64,000 nt of DNA, from contig NZ_CP140706.1 in NCBI RefSeq assembly GCF_034555375.1, positions 2,471,001 to 2,535,000 of the forward strand. Direction: 5' to 3'. Of the stretch, positions 45,232 to 54,348 are shown one piece after another; within the stretch, counting starts at the first letter, position 1, and each line of letters begins with the position of its first letter. The translations under genes and the position numbers were made by a program. Source of the stretch: Pseudomonas sp. B33.4 (lineage in GTDB: Bacteria; Pseudomonadota; Gammaproteobacteria; Pseudomonadales; Pseudomonadaceae). The notes beneath the pieces were generated by a model. The model did not search any database and had not been told where the DNA came from. It was given only the letters and a program-made list of their open reading frames with translations.

Positions 45232-45410
45232 CCCTCACCCTAACCCTCTCCCAGTGGGAGAGGGGACCGATTGGGGGATTTTGGCGAAATTCACCGACTT
45301 GAACGATTGGCTTTGAATCCATAATCGAAACCGCACGTTCAGGTCGATGTAGAACTAAAGACACCTAGGTAGGCTCCCTCTCCCTCTGGGAGAGGGCTGG
45401 GGTGAGGGGC
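45232..45410. repeat. MITE-like element, copy 2
   Basis: The same inverted ends as at 39956 (CCCTCACCCTAACCCTCTC and GAGAGGGCTGGGGTGAGGGG) enclose a longer 179-bp unit. The centres share only short stretches such as GGGGACCGA and the CACCGACTTGA region. It fills the gap between the serralysin and DUF427 genes. Confidence 0.85.
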
Positions 45411-45508
45411 TTTTGAAGTTGATGGGCCGTTCGGCTGTAAACCCACCCCAACCAGAGCCGATGGGCTATACCTGAACCGGTCTCTTCGCCGTATTCAGGA
45501 GAACCCCC

Positions 45509-45874
45509 ATGAAAACCTCCGGCCCCAGTCCAGTCATCGCCCTCGAACAACTTGCCGGCTGTCTGCTGGTGAAATTCCACGGCATCCAGGTTGCCGCCTC
45601 TTCCCACGTCATGATTCTCAACGAAGCCAACTACCCGCCGGTCTATTACATCCCCCGCGAAGACATCGACGAAAAGTACTTCGCCCGCACCGACCACACC
45701 AGTTACTGCCCTTACAAGGGCGATGCCAATTACTTCAGCCTGCAAGTACCGGGGCATGAGGGCGCGAATGCGGTGTGGACTTACGAGAATCCGAAAGTGT
45801 CAGTGGCGCCGATCCGTGATTACGTGGCGTTTTATCCGGATCAGGTGAAGTTTGAAGTGATCAAGGCGGAGTGA
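45509..45874 (+). CDS. DUF427 domain protein
   Basis: A 121-residue protein of the DUF427 family, recognised by YYIPREDIDEKYFARTDHTSYCPYKGDANYFSL and AVWTYENPKVSVAPIRDYVAFYPDQVKFE. Function is unknown. CAGGAG precedes the ATG. It stands alone, with a small GGCCCTCC/GGAGGGCC hairpin behind the stop. Confidence 0.9.
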   Translation: MKTSGPSPVIALEQLAGCLLVKFHGIQVAASSHVMILNEANYPPVYYIPREDIDEKYFARTDHTSYCPYKGDANYFSLQVPGHEGANAVWTYENPKVSVAPIRDYVAFYPDQVKFEVIKAE

Positions 45875-45882
45875 TTAGTACA

Positions 45883-45900
45883 GGCCCTCCGTGGAGGGCC
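45883..45900. terminator. Short hairpin between convergent genes
   Basis: GGCCCTCC pairs with GGAGGGCC around GT. No U-tract follows on either strand, so termination is uncertain. Confidence 0.35.
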
Positions 45901-45911
45901 GCCCATCCAGT

Positions 45912-46520
45912 TCAAACCGTCATCAGCAACAGAGCGACCATCGGATAGTAGCGATTGTCGTGGCTACGGGTTTTTTGGGCCTGGGACGGTGTCACCCAGG
46001 CCAAGGCCTGAAAGTCCAACTTGAGCAACTCTTGCTGAAAGGCTCTGATCTGTTCGTCACTGGCCTCTGCACCTACCGAATATGGCGCGACGAACACCGC
46101 GCCCAAACGTGGGTCATGGCAGTCGACTCGTTTTGCGTCTGTCGTAGCTTGATCACGTCTGGCAGCGATATGGTTTTTGGCTTTTTCTTCTCCGTTGATA
46201 TCTACGTAAGCCACTTTTGCCTCTATGCAAAACCCGACCTGCTCATTGGCAATGTACAAATCATTGCGACCGATCGAGGCTGTCTGCTCACTTGCCTCTG
46301 TCGCGATTTTGCTGATCTGGTATTCCTCGATGGCCGTCCAGTCGGCTTTCCAGGCAGCGCCAGCGAGAATGCTGACGTTCGCCTGTTCGTTGTACCAGTA
46401 AGGCAGATCATCGCCGTCCCACACATCAATGTATCTTTGGGTGCAGGCTATCCAGCTTTTCAGAACCGGTTCGAGCGGCTGCAGGGTCGGACAGGTAATG
46501 CATACATATTGATCGTTCAT
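45912..46520 (-). CDS. Hypothetical protein with a possible PD-(D/E)XK-like segment
   Basis: A 202-residue cytoplasmic protein with no family I recognise. The N-terminal half is rich in Trp and Tyr (WIACTQRYIDVWDGDDLPYWY). The segment NDLYIANEQVGFCIEAKVAYV has an Asp followed after about ten residues by Glu-Ala-Lys, which could be a PD-(D/E)XK nuclease core; this is speculative. The ATG at 46520 has AAGGAT upstream; an in-frame ATG at 46541 has no ribosome site. Codon use is less GC-rich than its neighbours. Confidence 0.6.
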   Translation of the reverse strand: MNDQYVCITCPTLQPLEPVLKSWIACTQRYIDVWDGDDLPYWYNEQANVSILAGAAWKADWTAIEEYQISKIATEASEQTASIGRNDLYIANEQVGFCIEAKVAYVDINGEEKAKNHIAARRDQATTDAKRVDCHDPRLGAVFVAPYSVGAEASDEQIRAFQQELLKLDFQALAWVTPSQAQKTRSHDNRYYPMVALLLMTV

Positions 46521-46633
46521 CGAGAGGATGATCCTTGTCATTTGACGACGTTAATAGACTTGAAGGCTTGCTGCCTCAAATGGGTGGCCACTGATACGCC
46601 ATTACTTCGGTAGAGGCAAATTTCAGGCAGCAA

Positions 46634-46664
46634 AAAGCCGCTTCAGGACCTACCTGAAGCGGCT
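46634..46664 (-). terminator. Rho-independent terminator
   Basis: AGCCGCTTCAGG pairs with CCTGAAGCGGCT around a five-base loop. On the minus strand TTTT follows. It ends the MHS transporter gene. Confidence 0.85.
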
Positions 46665-46676
46665 CGATTAACGTAA

Positions 46677-48299
46677 TCAGTTCTTGTCGAGATCGATATT
46701 CTTCGTCTCACGCAAACAGATCATCCCCACCACCAGGCTCACCCCGGTAATCAGCACCGGGTACCACAGCCCGTAAAAGATATCCCCGGTGTACACCACC
46801 AACGCAAACGACACCGTCGGCAGAAACCCGCCAAACCAGCCATTGCCGATATGGTACGGCAACGACATCGAGGTGTAGCGAATGCGCGTCGGGAACAGTT
46901 CGACCATCAGCGCTGCCAGCGGTCCGTAGCACATGGCCGAGATGATGATCAGCGCCACGATCAGGGCGACGATCATTGGCTTGTTGATTTGCTGCAAATC
47001 AGCCTGTTGCGGGTAGCCGGCCAGAGTGATCGCGCCACGCAGGGCGGCCTCGTCGAAGCCATCGAGTTTGACGTCGCCGACGCTCACTTGCACGGCGCTG
47101 CCCGCCGGGGCGGCGGCGCTGGAGTAGGGCAGGCCTTGCTTGACCAGGAAGGTTTTGACCTTGTCGCACGGGCTGTCGAATTTGGCTTTACCGACCGGGT
47201 CGAACTGAAAGGTGCAGGTCGCCGGATCCGCCAGCACGGTGATCGGCGCCTGACGGCTGGCCTGATCGATCGCCGGGTTGGCGTAGTGCGCGAGGGATTT
47301 GAAAATCGGAAAGTACAGCGCCGTGGCCAGCAGCAAGCCAAGCATCAGCACCGGTTTACGCCCGACCTTGTCCGACAGCCAGCCGAAAATGATGAAGAAC
47401 GGTGCACCGATGACCACGCTGATGATCAGCAAGGTGTTGGCCACCGCCGGGTCCATTTTCAGAAACTGGGTGAGGAAGAACAGTACGTAAAATTGCGCGG
47501 CGTAGAAGGTCACCGCTTGCCCGGCGTTGATGCTGAACAGGGCGATCAACACGACTTTGAGGTTTTCCCATTTGCCGAAGGATTCGCGGATTGGTGCTTT
47601 CGAGGTTTTGCCTTCCTCTTTCATTTTCAGGTACGCCGGCGACTCGTGCAGGCTCAGGCGAATCCAGGTGGAGATGCCCAGCAGCACGATCGACAGCAGG
47701 AACGGAATGCGCCAGCCCCAGACTTCAAACTGATCGCCAGTGAAGTAGCGGCAACCGAGCACCACCAGCAGCGACAGCAACAGACCGAGGGTGGCGGTGG
47801 ACTGAATCCAGCTGGTGTGGAAACCGCGTTTGCCAATCGGTGCGTGCTCGGCCACATAGGTTGCAGCGCCGCCGTATTCACCGCCGAGCGCCAGGCCCTG
47901 AAGCATGCGCAGCAGCACCAGAATGATCGGCGCGGCGATGCCAATGCTGGCGTAGGTCGGCAGCAGACCGACGCAGAACGTCGCCACACCCATCAGAATG
48001 ATCGTCGCGAGAAAGGTGTATTTGCGCCCGATCATGTCCCCCAACCGACCGAACACCAGCGCCCCGAACGGTCGCACGATAAAGCCGGCGGCGAAGGCCA
48101 TCAGCGCAAAGATGAACGCCGTGGTGTCGTTGACCCCGGCGAAAAACTGCTTGCTGATCACCGCCGCGAGGGCGCCGTAGAGGAAGAAGTCATACCACTC
48201 GAACACCGTCCCCAGTGATGAGGCGAAGATGACTTTGCGTGTATCCGGGCTGGTCTCCGCGCTGCGCACAGCGTCCAGCGGCTGAACGTGTTCTGACAT
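46677..48299 (-). CDS. MFS transporter, metabolite:H+ symporter (MHS) family
   Basis: A 540-residue major facilitator protein with 12 predicted membrane segments. The first has the MHS signature GTVFEWYDFFLYGALAAVI, followed by GRLGDMIGRKYTF and RMLQGLALGGEYGGAATYVAEHAP. An unusual loop of about 90 residues (starting around SLAHYANPAIDQ) separates two C-terminal-half helices. The substrate is probably an organic acid or betaine-like compound. The ATG at 48299 has GAGGGA upstream. It lies next to a GMC oxidoreductase gene on the same strand, across a REP pair. Confidence 0.88.
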   Translation of the reverse strand: MSEHVQPLDAVRSAETSPDTRKVIFASSLGTVFEWYDFFLYGALAAVISKQFFAGVNDTTAFIFALMAFAAGFIVRPFGALVFGRLGDMIGRKYTFLATIILMGVATFCVGLLPTYASIGIAAPIILVLLRMLQGLALGGEYGGAATYVAEHAPIGKRGFHTSWIQSTATLGLLLSLLVVLGCRYFTGDQFEVWGWRIPFLLSIVLLGISTWIRLSLHESPAYLKMKEEGKTSKAPIRESFGKWENLKVVLIALFSINAGQAVTFYAAQFYVLFFLTQFLKMDPAVANTLLIISVVIGAPFFIIFGWLSDKVGRKPVLMLGLLLATALYFPIFKSLAHYANPAIDQASRQAPITVLADPATCTFQFDPVGKAKFDSPCDKVKTFLVKQGLPYSSAAAPAGSAVQVSVGDVKLDGFDEAALRGAITLAGYPQQADLQQINKPMIVALIVALIIISAMCYGPLAALMVELFPTRIRYTSMSLPYHIGNGWFGGFLPTVSFALVVYTGDIFYGLWYPVLITGVSLVVGMICLRETKNIDLDKN

Positions 48300-48388
48300 A
48301 TCGGTATCCCTCACAGTGATTGTTTTTGTTGTTCCACTGGTGTTGCGTGTCCGGGTGATGCGCGATGCTTTGAATCTGCTGTTGATTC

Positions 48389-48481
48389 CTGTGGGAGCGA
48401 GCCTGCTCGCGAAGGCGTCGTGTCAGTCAACGTTTATGTTGAATGTGCTACCGCATTCGCGAGCAGGCTCGCTCCCACATT
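48389..48481. repeat. REPIN between the transporter and GMC oxidoreductase genes
   Basis: Head-to-head REP copies (TGTGGGAGCGAGCCTGCTCGCGA at 48389-48412 and its complement at 48456-48480) are about 45 bp apart. The right copy overlaps the 3' end of the GMC oxidoreductase frame. Confidence 0.88.
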
Positions 48482-50095
48482 TGGACTGTGTACAGGTCCA
48501 GCCAGGATCAGTTGTGCCGCTTTCTCGGCAATCATCAGCGTAGGCGAACAGGTGTTGCCCGAGGTGATGCGCGGCATGATCGACGCGTCGGCAATGCGCA
48601 AACCGGGCACGCCGTGGACGCGCAGTTGCGCATCGACCACCGCGTCACCGTCATTGCCCATGCGGCAAGTCCCGACCGGATGGAAAATCGTCGTGCCGAT
48701 CTTCGCCGCCGCTTGCTGCAATTCCTCCTCGCTTTGCAGGCTGGCGCCGGGCAGATACTCGACCGGTTTGAACGCTTGCAGGGCAGGCGCGCTGACGATG
48801 CGTCGGGTCAGGCGAATCGCATCTGCCGCGACGCGCAAATCTTCTGGATGACTAAGGTAGTTCGGTTGAATCAACGGCGCTTCCTGTGGATTCGCCGAAC
48901 GAATGTCGATGCGCCCACGACTCTGCGGACGCAGATCACACACCGAAGCGGTGAAGGCAGGGAAACTGTGCAACGGCTCGCCAAAACGCTCCAGCGAAAG
49001 GGGCTGCACGTGGTACTCAAGATTCGCCGAGGTCTGCTCCGGCCCCGAACGCGCAAACGCGCCCAACTGACTCGGCGCCATCGACAGCGGCCCGCTGCGG
49101 TCATACAGATAACGCAGGCCCATGCCCATCTTGCCCCACACGCTGCCAGCGATCTGGTTGAGGGTGCGGGCGTTTTCCAGTTTGTAGATCAGGCGCAGTT
49201 GCAGGTGATCCTGCAGGTTGCCGCCGACGCCCGGCAGCTCATGAATCACGCCGATGCCCAAGCGTTCGAGCAACGGCCGTGGGCCAATTCCGGAACGCTG
49301 CAGAATGCTCGGCGAACCGACGGCTCCGGCGCACAAGATGATCTCTTTGCGTGCCTTGAACTGTTTGATCTGACCTTCGTGACGCGCGCTGACTTTTGAA
49401 GCGCGACCGTCCTCCAGCAGCACCCGATCAACCTCAACCCCGGTCAGCACCGTCAGATTCGCTCGGCCACGCACGGGTTTGAGAAACGCCTTCGCCGCAT
49501 TCCAGCGCACGCCGGATTTCTGGTTGACCTGGAAGTAACCGCAACCTTCGTTATCGCCCTGATTGAAGTCATCGATGCTGGCAATGCCGCTTTGCTCGGC
49601 GGCACTGCGAAAGGCATCCAGAATCGGCCACGACAGGCGCTGCTGCTCGACCCGCCATTCACCCTTGGCGCCGTGAAATTCAGCCGCGCCGGCAAAATGG
49701 TTTTCGCTTTGTTTGAACAGCGGCAGCACATCGTTCCAGGCCCAGCCCGGATTGCCCTCGGCCGCCCAGCCATCGTAGTCGTTGGCCTGGCCGCGCATGT
49801 AGATCATGCCGTTGATGGACGAACAGCCGCCCAACACTTTGCCGCGCGGATAGCTCAGCGCGCAGCCGTTGAGGCCCGGTTGTTCTTCGGTTTTGAAGCA
49901 CCAGTCGGTGCGCGGGTTACCGATGCAGAACAGGTAACCGACAGGAATGTGAATCCACGCATAGTTGTCGCGCCCGCCGGCTTCGAGCAACAGCACACGC
50001 TGCTGCGGATCCGCCGACAGCCGATTGGCCAGCAAACACCCGGCAGGGCCGGCGCCGACCACGATGTAGTCGTACTCATCGGGGGAAGTCTGCAT
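48434..50095 (-). CDS. GMC-family FAD oxidoreductase (choline dehydrogenase-like)
   Basis: A 553-residue GMC oxidoreductase. The FAD-binding fold is at the N-terminus ([21 protein letters not shown]), followed by [20 protein letters not shown] and [13 protein letters not shown]; the catalytic region has HPVGTCRMG and [16 protein letters not shown]. It oxidises an alcohol; the substrate is unknown but could be supplied by the neighbouring transporter. The ATG at 50095 has GAGGTCAGGG upstream. The last 15 or so residues ([15 protein letters not shown]) are encoded by a REP copy, so the original stop was lost. A LysR gene is divergent. Confidence 0.9.
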   Translation of the reverse strand: MQTSPDEYDYIVVGAGPAGCLLANRLSADPQQRVLLLEAGGRDNYAWIHIPVGYLFCIGNPRTDWCFKTEEQPGLNGCALSYPRGKVLGGCSSINGMIYMRGQANDYDGWAAEGNPGWAWNDVLPLFKQSENHFAGAAEFHGAKGEWRVEQQRLSWPILDAFRSAAEQSGIASIDDFNQGDNEGCGYFQVNQKSGVRWNAAKAFLKPVRGRANLTVLTGVEVDRVLLEDGRASKVSARHEGQIKQFKARKEIILCAGAVGSPSILQRSGIGPRPLLERLGIGVIHELPGVGGNLQDHLQLRLIYKLENARTLNQIAGSVWGKMGMGLRYLYDRSGPLSMAPSQLGAFARSGPEQTSANLEYHVQPLSLERFGEPLHSFPAFTASVCDLRPQSRGRIDIRSANPQEAPLIQPNYLSHPEDLRVAADAIRLTRRIVSAPALQAFKPVEYLPGASLQSEEELQQAAAKIGTTIFHPVGTCRMGNDGDAVVDAQLRVHGVPGLRIADASIMPRITSGNTCSPTLMIAEKAAQLILAGPVHSPNVGASLLANAVAHST

Positions 50096-50228
50096 TCCCT
50101 GACCTCGCTTTTTGTTTTTATTGTCGGACACTCTAGTTGTTAGCTTTCGTTAAAAGAATGTTAGTTTTTGCGCAGCCGCTGTGCGTTTTCAAACAGCCTG
50201 CATAGACCATAGCCGACAAGGACACGCC

Positions 50229-51134
50229 ATGTTCGACTGGAACGACCTGCGGTTTTTTCTCGAACTGCAACGCAGCGGCCGACTGCTCACCGCCGCTCGC
50301 CGTCTCAACACCACCCACGCCACCGTCGCCCGCCATATCGAAGCCATCGAAAAAAGCCTCGGCACTGCGCTGTTTGTCCAGCACGCCCAAGGCTACGAAA
50401 TGACCCCGGCGGGGGAGGCGTTGCTCAAGCACGCTGAAGCGATGGAAAACGTTGCGCTGCTGGCGCAGGAAGAGATCACCCAATCCACCGCGCCACTGGG
50501 CAAGATTCGTGTCGGCGTCACCGAAGGACTGGGCATCAAGTTTCTCGCCAGCCGCATGATCGGCTTGTTCGAACGCTATCCGGGATTGGAAGTGGAACTG
50601 GTCGCCGTGCCGCGCTTTGTCAGCATCCTTAACCGTGAAGCGGAAATCAGCATCCATCTGGAGCGCCCGGCGGCGGACATGCTGGTGACGCGCAAACTCA
50701 CCGACTATCGACTCGCGTTGTACGCCAGCCAACGCTATCTCGATAAGGCGCCGCCACTGCAAAGCCGCGAAGACCTGGGGCGGCATGCGTGGATCGGTTA
50801 TGTCGATGATTTGCTGTTCAGCCAGGAACTGATGTTTCTCAACAGCTTCTGCCGCAGCCCTCGGGTGGTGTTCCATAGCACCAGCGTTATTGCTCAGCAG
50901 GAAGCGGCGCGGTCGGGATTGGGCATTGCGGTGTTGCCTTGCTACATGGCCGAGTCGGATCCCGATCTGGTGCCGTTGCTGCCGGATGAAAGCATCGAGC
51001 GTAGTTACTGGATCAGTACTCGGCGCGAGTTGCACAAGTCGGTGCGGCTGCGGGTGGTCTGGGATTATGTGGTGGGGTTGTGCGAGGCGGAGCAGGGCTT
51101 GCTGCTGGGCAGATCGCAGGCCGGCAACCGTTAA
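50229..51134 (+). CDS. LysR-family transcriptional regulator
   Basis: A 301-residue LysR-type regulator. The helix-turn-helix region reads LELQRSGRLLTAARRLNTTHATVARHIEAIEKSLG, and the effector-binding domain starts near residue 90 (LGKIRVGVTEGLGIKFLA). The ATG at 50229 with AAGGACACGCC upstream gives the usual LysR start (MFDWNDLRFFLEL). It is divergent from the GMC oxidoreductase gene and probably controls it and the MHS transporter. Confidence 0.9.
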   Translation: MFDWNDLRFFLELQRSGRLLTAARRLNTTHATVARHIEAIEKSLGTALFVQHAQGYEMTPAGEALLKHAEAMENVALLAQEEITQSTAPLGKIRVGVTEGLGIKFLASRMIGLFERYPGLEVELVAVPRFVSILNREAEISIHLERPAADMLVTRKLTDYRLALYASQRYLDKAPPLQSREDLGRHAWIGYVDDLLFSQELMFLNSFCRSPRVVFHSTSVIAQQEAARSGLGIAVLPCYMAESDPDLVPLLPDESIERSYWISTRRELHKSVRLRVVWDYVVGLCEAEQGLLLGRSQAGNR

Positions 51135-51209
51135 TCCTCTTTGGCTGTGCTGGTGTTGGCGCCGCTTTTGCTTGAATAGCTCCAAAGCCTTTGGCAATGG
51201 AGAGCAGCA

Positions 51210-51680
51210 ATGAGGGAATGGCTTAGCGTTAGCGACATCAATGCGGACACCTTGAAGGCCATCAGTAACGGCGTCTTACGGCATGGCCGAGCCTTGTCTG
51301 AGGCGCGCGGCGGGCACGCGGAAGCCATCGCCTGCGCGCTGATGGAGGAGGGAACACTGATCGGCGGCGCTACCGGCAGAACCGAATTCAGGCGCCTGTT
51401 TGTCAATTACCTGTGGATCGACGCGCAATGGCGCGGAACCGGGCTGGGTGCTCAGGCGTTGCACAAGCTTGAGGCGCTGGCCGTTGAAAGGGCGTGCGTG
51501 GATGCCTTGATCGAAACGCTGGATGACGACGTCGCCCGTTGGTACACCCGCTGCGGCTACCGATTGATCGCGCACGTGCCTGAGTACTGCGGCCCGTGGA
51601 GTCGTCATACGTTGTTGAAAGCACTGGTGACGACAGCTGCGCCCCCAGAGCTTTTTGGTCGAGGGTATTTGCCGGGTTGA
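51210..51680 (+). CDS. GNAT-family acetyltransferase
   Basis: A 156-residue GNAT protein. The acetyl-CoA site is LWIDAQWRGTGLGAQALHKLEALA, and the following ETLDDDVARWYTRCGYRLIAHVP is the usual last part of the fold. The substrate is unknown. GGAGAGCAGCA precedes the ATG. It is followed by the ars operator and cluster in the same direction. Confidence 0.85.
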   Translation: MREWLSVSDINADTLKAISNGVLRHGRALSEARGGHAEAIACALMEEGTLIGGATGRTEFRRLFVNYLWIDAQWRGTGLGAQALHKLEALAVERACVDALIETLDDDVARWYTRCGYRLIAHVPEYCGPWSRHTLLKALVTTAAPPELFGRGYLPG

Positions 51681-51684
51681 TTTA

Positions 51685-51718
51685 CATATGGATATCCGTA
51701 TATTCGGATTTCCGTATG
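51685..51718. promoter_or_regulatory. ArsR operator: 34-bp imperfect palindrome
   Basis: The AT-rich sequence from CATATGGATATCCG to CGGATTTCCGTATG is a near-perfect 34-bp palindrome 16 bp upstream of the arsR start. Its position fits ArsR autorepression, released by arsenite. Confidence 0.65.
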
Positions 51719-51733
51719 TATTGAGCCCGTCCC

Positions 51734-52081
51734 ATGATCACCCCCACCGAAGTCTTCAAGAGCCTCGCCGACGAAACCCGCGTCCGCGCCATGCTGCTCA
51801 TCGCCGATCAAGGTGAACTCTGCGTCTGCGAGCTGGTGTGCGCACTCGGCGACAGCCAACCGAAAATCAGCCGCCACCTCGCGCAACTGCGCAGCAATGG
51901 CTTGCTGCTTGATCGCCGTCAGGGCCAGTGGGTCTATTACCGCCTCAACCCTGATCTTCCTGCGTGGGTACGCGAAATCCTGCAAGTGACGTCAAAGGCC
52001 AACGCCGATTGGCTCAAGGACAACGCCGCGCGCCTGCAGAACATGGACGGTCGTCCCGTCCGTGAAACCGCCTACTGCTGA
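51734..52081 (+). CDS. arsR: Arsenic-responsive repressor ArsR
   Basis: A 115-residue winged-helix repressor of the ArsR/SmtB family. The metal site is in the recognition-helix region GELCVCELVCALG, with Cys30, Cys32 and Cys36, typical of ArsR of the ELCVCDL type. DSQPKISRHLAQLRSNGLL is the DNA-reading helix. It would repress the downstream arsC and arsH genes by binding the palindrome directly upstream. No strong ribosome site precedes the ATG. Confidence 0.92.
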   Translation: MITPTEVFKSLADETRVRAMLLIADQGELCVCELVCALGDSQPKISRHLAQLRSNGLLLDRRQGQWVYYRLNPDLPAWVREILQVTSKANADWLKDNAARLQNMDGRPVRETAYC

Positions 52082-52096
52082 GGAAGCAAGAAAACC

Positions 52097-52567
52097 ATGC
52101 GAATTCTGTTTATGTGCACGGCCAACAGCTGCCGCAGCATCCTCTCCGAAGCTATGTTCAATCATCTGGCGCGCCCCGGATTCGAGGCCGTGAGTTCCGG
52201 AAGTTTCCCCAAGGGCCAAGTGTTGCCGCGCAGCCTGTCGACGCTGCAACAGGCCGGCATTGCCATCGATGGTCTGTATAGCAAGGGCAATGACGCGTTC
52301 GAAGACAATCCGCCAGACATTGTCATCACCGTCTGCGACAAGGCCGCCGGTGAGAGCTGCCCGGTGTACTTCGGCCCTGCGCTCAAAGCCCATTGGGGGC
52401 TGGCAGATCCCTCGGATGTGATCGGCGACGATGCCTCCGTGGACGCGGCATTTGCTGCCACGCTGGCGATCATCGAGCGGCGCTGCGCGACCTTTCTCGG
52501 CCTGCCATTCAAATCACTCAACCGCGCTGAACTCCAGCGTGAGCTGGATCGTATCGGCTCGCTCTGA
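52097..52567 (+). CDS. arsC: Arsenate reductase, low-molecular-weight phosphatase type
   Basis: A 156-residue arsenate reductase of the LMW-PTP fold. The P-loop CX5R is MCTANSCRS (Cys7 to Arg13), and the two relay cysteines are Cys80 and Cys88 (VCDKAAGESCP), the arrangement of thioredoxin-coupled ArsC. DPSDV supplies the general acid Asp. It reduces arsenate to arsenite in the cytoplasm. GAGGAAGC precedes the ATG, and it lies 15 bp after arsR. Confidence 0.92.
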   Translation: MRILFMCTANSCRSILSEAMFNHLARPGFEAVSSGSFPKGQVLPRSLSTLQQAGIAIDGLYSKGNDAFEDNPPDIVITVCDKAAGESCPVYFGPALKAHWGLADPSDVIGDDASVDAAFAATLAIIERRCATFLGLPFKSLNRAELQRELDRIGSL

Positions 52568-52579
52568 GCTGGAGGACAC

Positions 52580-53278
52580 ATGTCAGAACAACTGCCCCAT
52601 CTTGATCATTCGCTCTTCGAAGGCTTACAGACTTCTTCTTTGGATAAACACAAACCACGCATCCTGCTGCTCTACGGCTCGACCCGCGAACGCTCCTTCA
52701 GCCGTTTGCTGGTAGAGGAGGCCGCGCGCCTGCTCGAACACTTCGGCGCCGAAACGCGCATCTTCAACCCGTCCGGTTTGCCGCTGCCCGACGACGTTCC
52801 GGTCGACCATCCTAAAGTGCAGGAACTGCGCGATCTGGTGCTGTGGTCGGAAGGGCAGGTCTGGTGCTCACCCGAACGTCATGGCGCGATGTCCGCCGTG
52901 TTCAAGGCACAGATCGACTGGGTGCCGCTGGAGCTCGGTGCCGTTCGCCCGACTCAGGGCAAAACCCTGGCCGTGATGCAAGTCTGCGGCGGTTCGCAGT
53001 CGTTCAACGTGGTCAACCAGTTGCGCGTGTTGGGCCGCTGGATGCGCATGTTCACCATCCCCAACCAATCCTCGGTGCCGAAGGCCTATATGGAATTCGA
53101 CGATAACGGGCGGATGAAACCCTCGCCGTTCTATGATCGCGTGGTTGATGTGATGGAAGAACTGGTGAAGTTCACCGTGCTGCTGCGCGATCAACAGGCG
53201 CATCTGGTCGACCGCTACTCCGAGCGCAAGGAAAGCGCCGAGCAACTGATGGCGCGGGTCAACCAGCGTTCGATCTAA
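52580..53278 (+). CDS. arsH: ArsH NADPH-dependent FMN oxidoreductase
   Basis: A 232-residue flavodoxin-fold protein of the ArsH family. The FMN loop is [38 protein letters not shown] and [23 protein letters not shown] are diagnostic. ArsH oxidises trivalent methyl- or phenyl-arsenicals to the less toxic pentavalent forms. GGAGGACAC precedes the ATG. It closes the ars unit; no arsB or acr3 efflux gene lies in or beside it. Confidence 0.94.
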   Translation: MSEQLPHLDHSLFEGLQTSSLDKHKPRILLLYGSTRERSFSRLLVEEAARLLEHFGAETRIFNPSGLPLPDDVPVDHPKVQELRDLVLWSEGQVWCSPERHGAMSAVFKAQIDWVPLELGAVRPTQGKTLAVMQVCGGSQSFNVVNQLRVLGRWMRMFTIPNQSSVPKAYMEFDDNGRMKPSPFYDRVVDVMEELVKFTVLLRDQQAHLVDRYSERKESAEQLMARVNQRSI

Positions 53279-53382
53279 GTAGCACTTTCGCAGCATGATT
53301 TGGCCGGCTGCAAATGCTGGCCGATTCACATAGGATATCTGCACATCACCGTGTCACGGGCAAACTCAAGGACGTGTTAGTC

Positions 53383-54126
53383 ATGAAATTCAAGGAATGG
53401 GTAGATTTGACGGCGCTGTACAAACGCAGCCGCAGACAGCCAAACAAATTGCTGTTCACATGGAAGAATGCGCGCCGGTTGTGGCCGATGTGGACGGCCG
53501 CCGCGACCACGTTGCCCCTCATTGCTTTATCCGCTCTGGGCATCCTGTATCCGATACTGGTTCCGATTTCTTATGTCTGTCTTGCCGTGTGGGCGGGTGG
53601 ACTGTTCTTCACTCGACTCAATGCCCTTCGCAGGGTTTATCCCGTGCAGTTCGCTGAACATGCCATTGGCCAGCAACCCTGGGGCGAGCAAGAGAACATT
53701 CTTTGCTACGCGTTCTTTTTGCAGATCGTGAAGGATGAACGCTACACGGCCGCCAAACTCCGAGAGTTGTCGGCGTATTCAGACCTGACCGTCGCGCCAG
53801 CCAAACCTGCACTTTCGCAAAATCTGGTCTTCGTTTCGCTCTTCGCTCTGATGATCGGTCTGTCCACTGAACTGATCAAAGCGACGTCATTTTTTATAGG
53901 AGGGAAGGGCGCTGTCATCCTCATTCTGGTCGCCGCGGTGTCGTTTATTTACTGGATTGTCTGGGATGGCATTCAAAGCACGCCCTACCAAAGGCTGCGG
54001 ATAAAACGCTATGTTGATCTGGCCGCCTATGATCTGGAAGAAGCGGTTCAGGATGTTCGAGAATTGAATCCGGTGGAGTCTCCGCCGGTTTTATCGATGA
54101 GCAAGCAAACGGAGCCAACAGTATGA
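53383..54126 (+). CDS. Membrane protein of unknown function
   Basis: A 247-residue protein with hydrophobic segments near residues 41-60, 62-82, 155-172 and 178-196, and soluble N- and C-terminal ends. The start MKFKEWVDLTALYKRS follows AAGGACG; the open frame upstream lacks a site. No domain was recognised. Its stop overlaps the start of a DUF4287 gene (ATGA), so the two are translated together. Confidence 0.75.
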   Translation: MKFKEWVDLTALYKRSRRQPNKLLFTWKNARRLWPMWTAAATTLPLIALSALGILYPILVPISYVCLAVWAGGLFFTRLNALRRVYPVQFAEHAIGQQPWGEQENILCYAFFLQIVKDERYTAAKLRELSAYSDLTVAPAKPALSQNLVFVSLFALMIGLSTELIKATSFFIGGKGAVILILVAAVSFIYWIVWDGIQSTPYQRLRIKRYVDLAAYDLEEAVQDVRELNPVESPPVLSMSKQTEPTV

Positions 54127-54335
54127 GCGAAGACAACAAAGTAAAAGGCCCAGCCTCCTACTTCCCGTCCATTGAAAAGAAGTACGGCCAGCCCATCGAT
54201 CACTGGCTGAGCCTGCTCGCCGGCATCACCGACAAGAAGCACATGGAACTGGTGGCGTGGCTCAAGGATGAACACGGCATGGGCCACGGTCATGCCAACG
54301 CCTTGGTTGCGCATCATCTGGCGGGTAAAAAGTGA
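54123..54335 (+). CDS. DUF4287 domain protein
   Basis: A 70-residue protein made almost wholly of a DUF4287 domain: GPASYFPSIEKKYGQPIDHWLSLL, then HMELVAWLKDEHGMGHGHANALV. The family is small and helical, without known function. It overlaps the preceding membrane protein gene by 4 bp and is 13 bp upstream of a GNAT gene in the same direction. Confidence 0.9.
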   Translation: MSEDNKVKGPASYFPSIEKKYGQPIDHWLSLLAGITDKKHMELVAWLKDEHGMGHGHANALVAHHLAGKK

Positions 54336-54348
54336 GGGCAGGGCAGCG

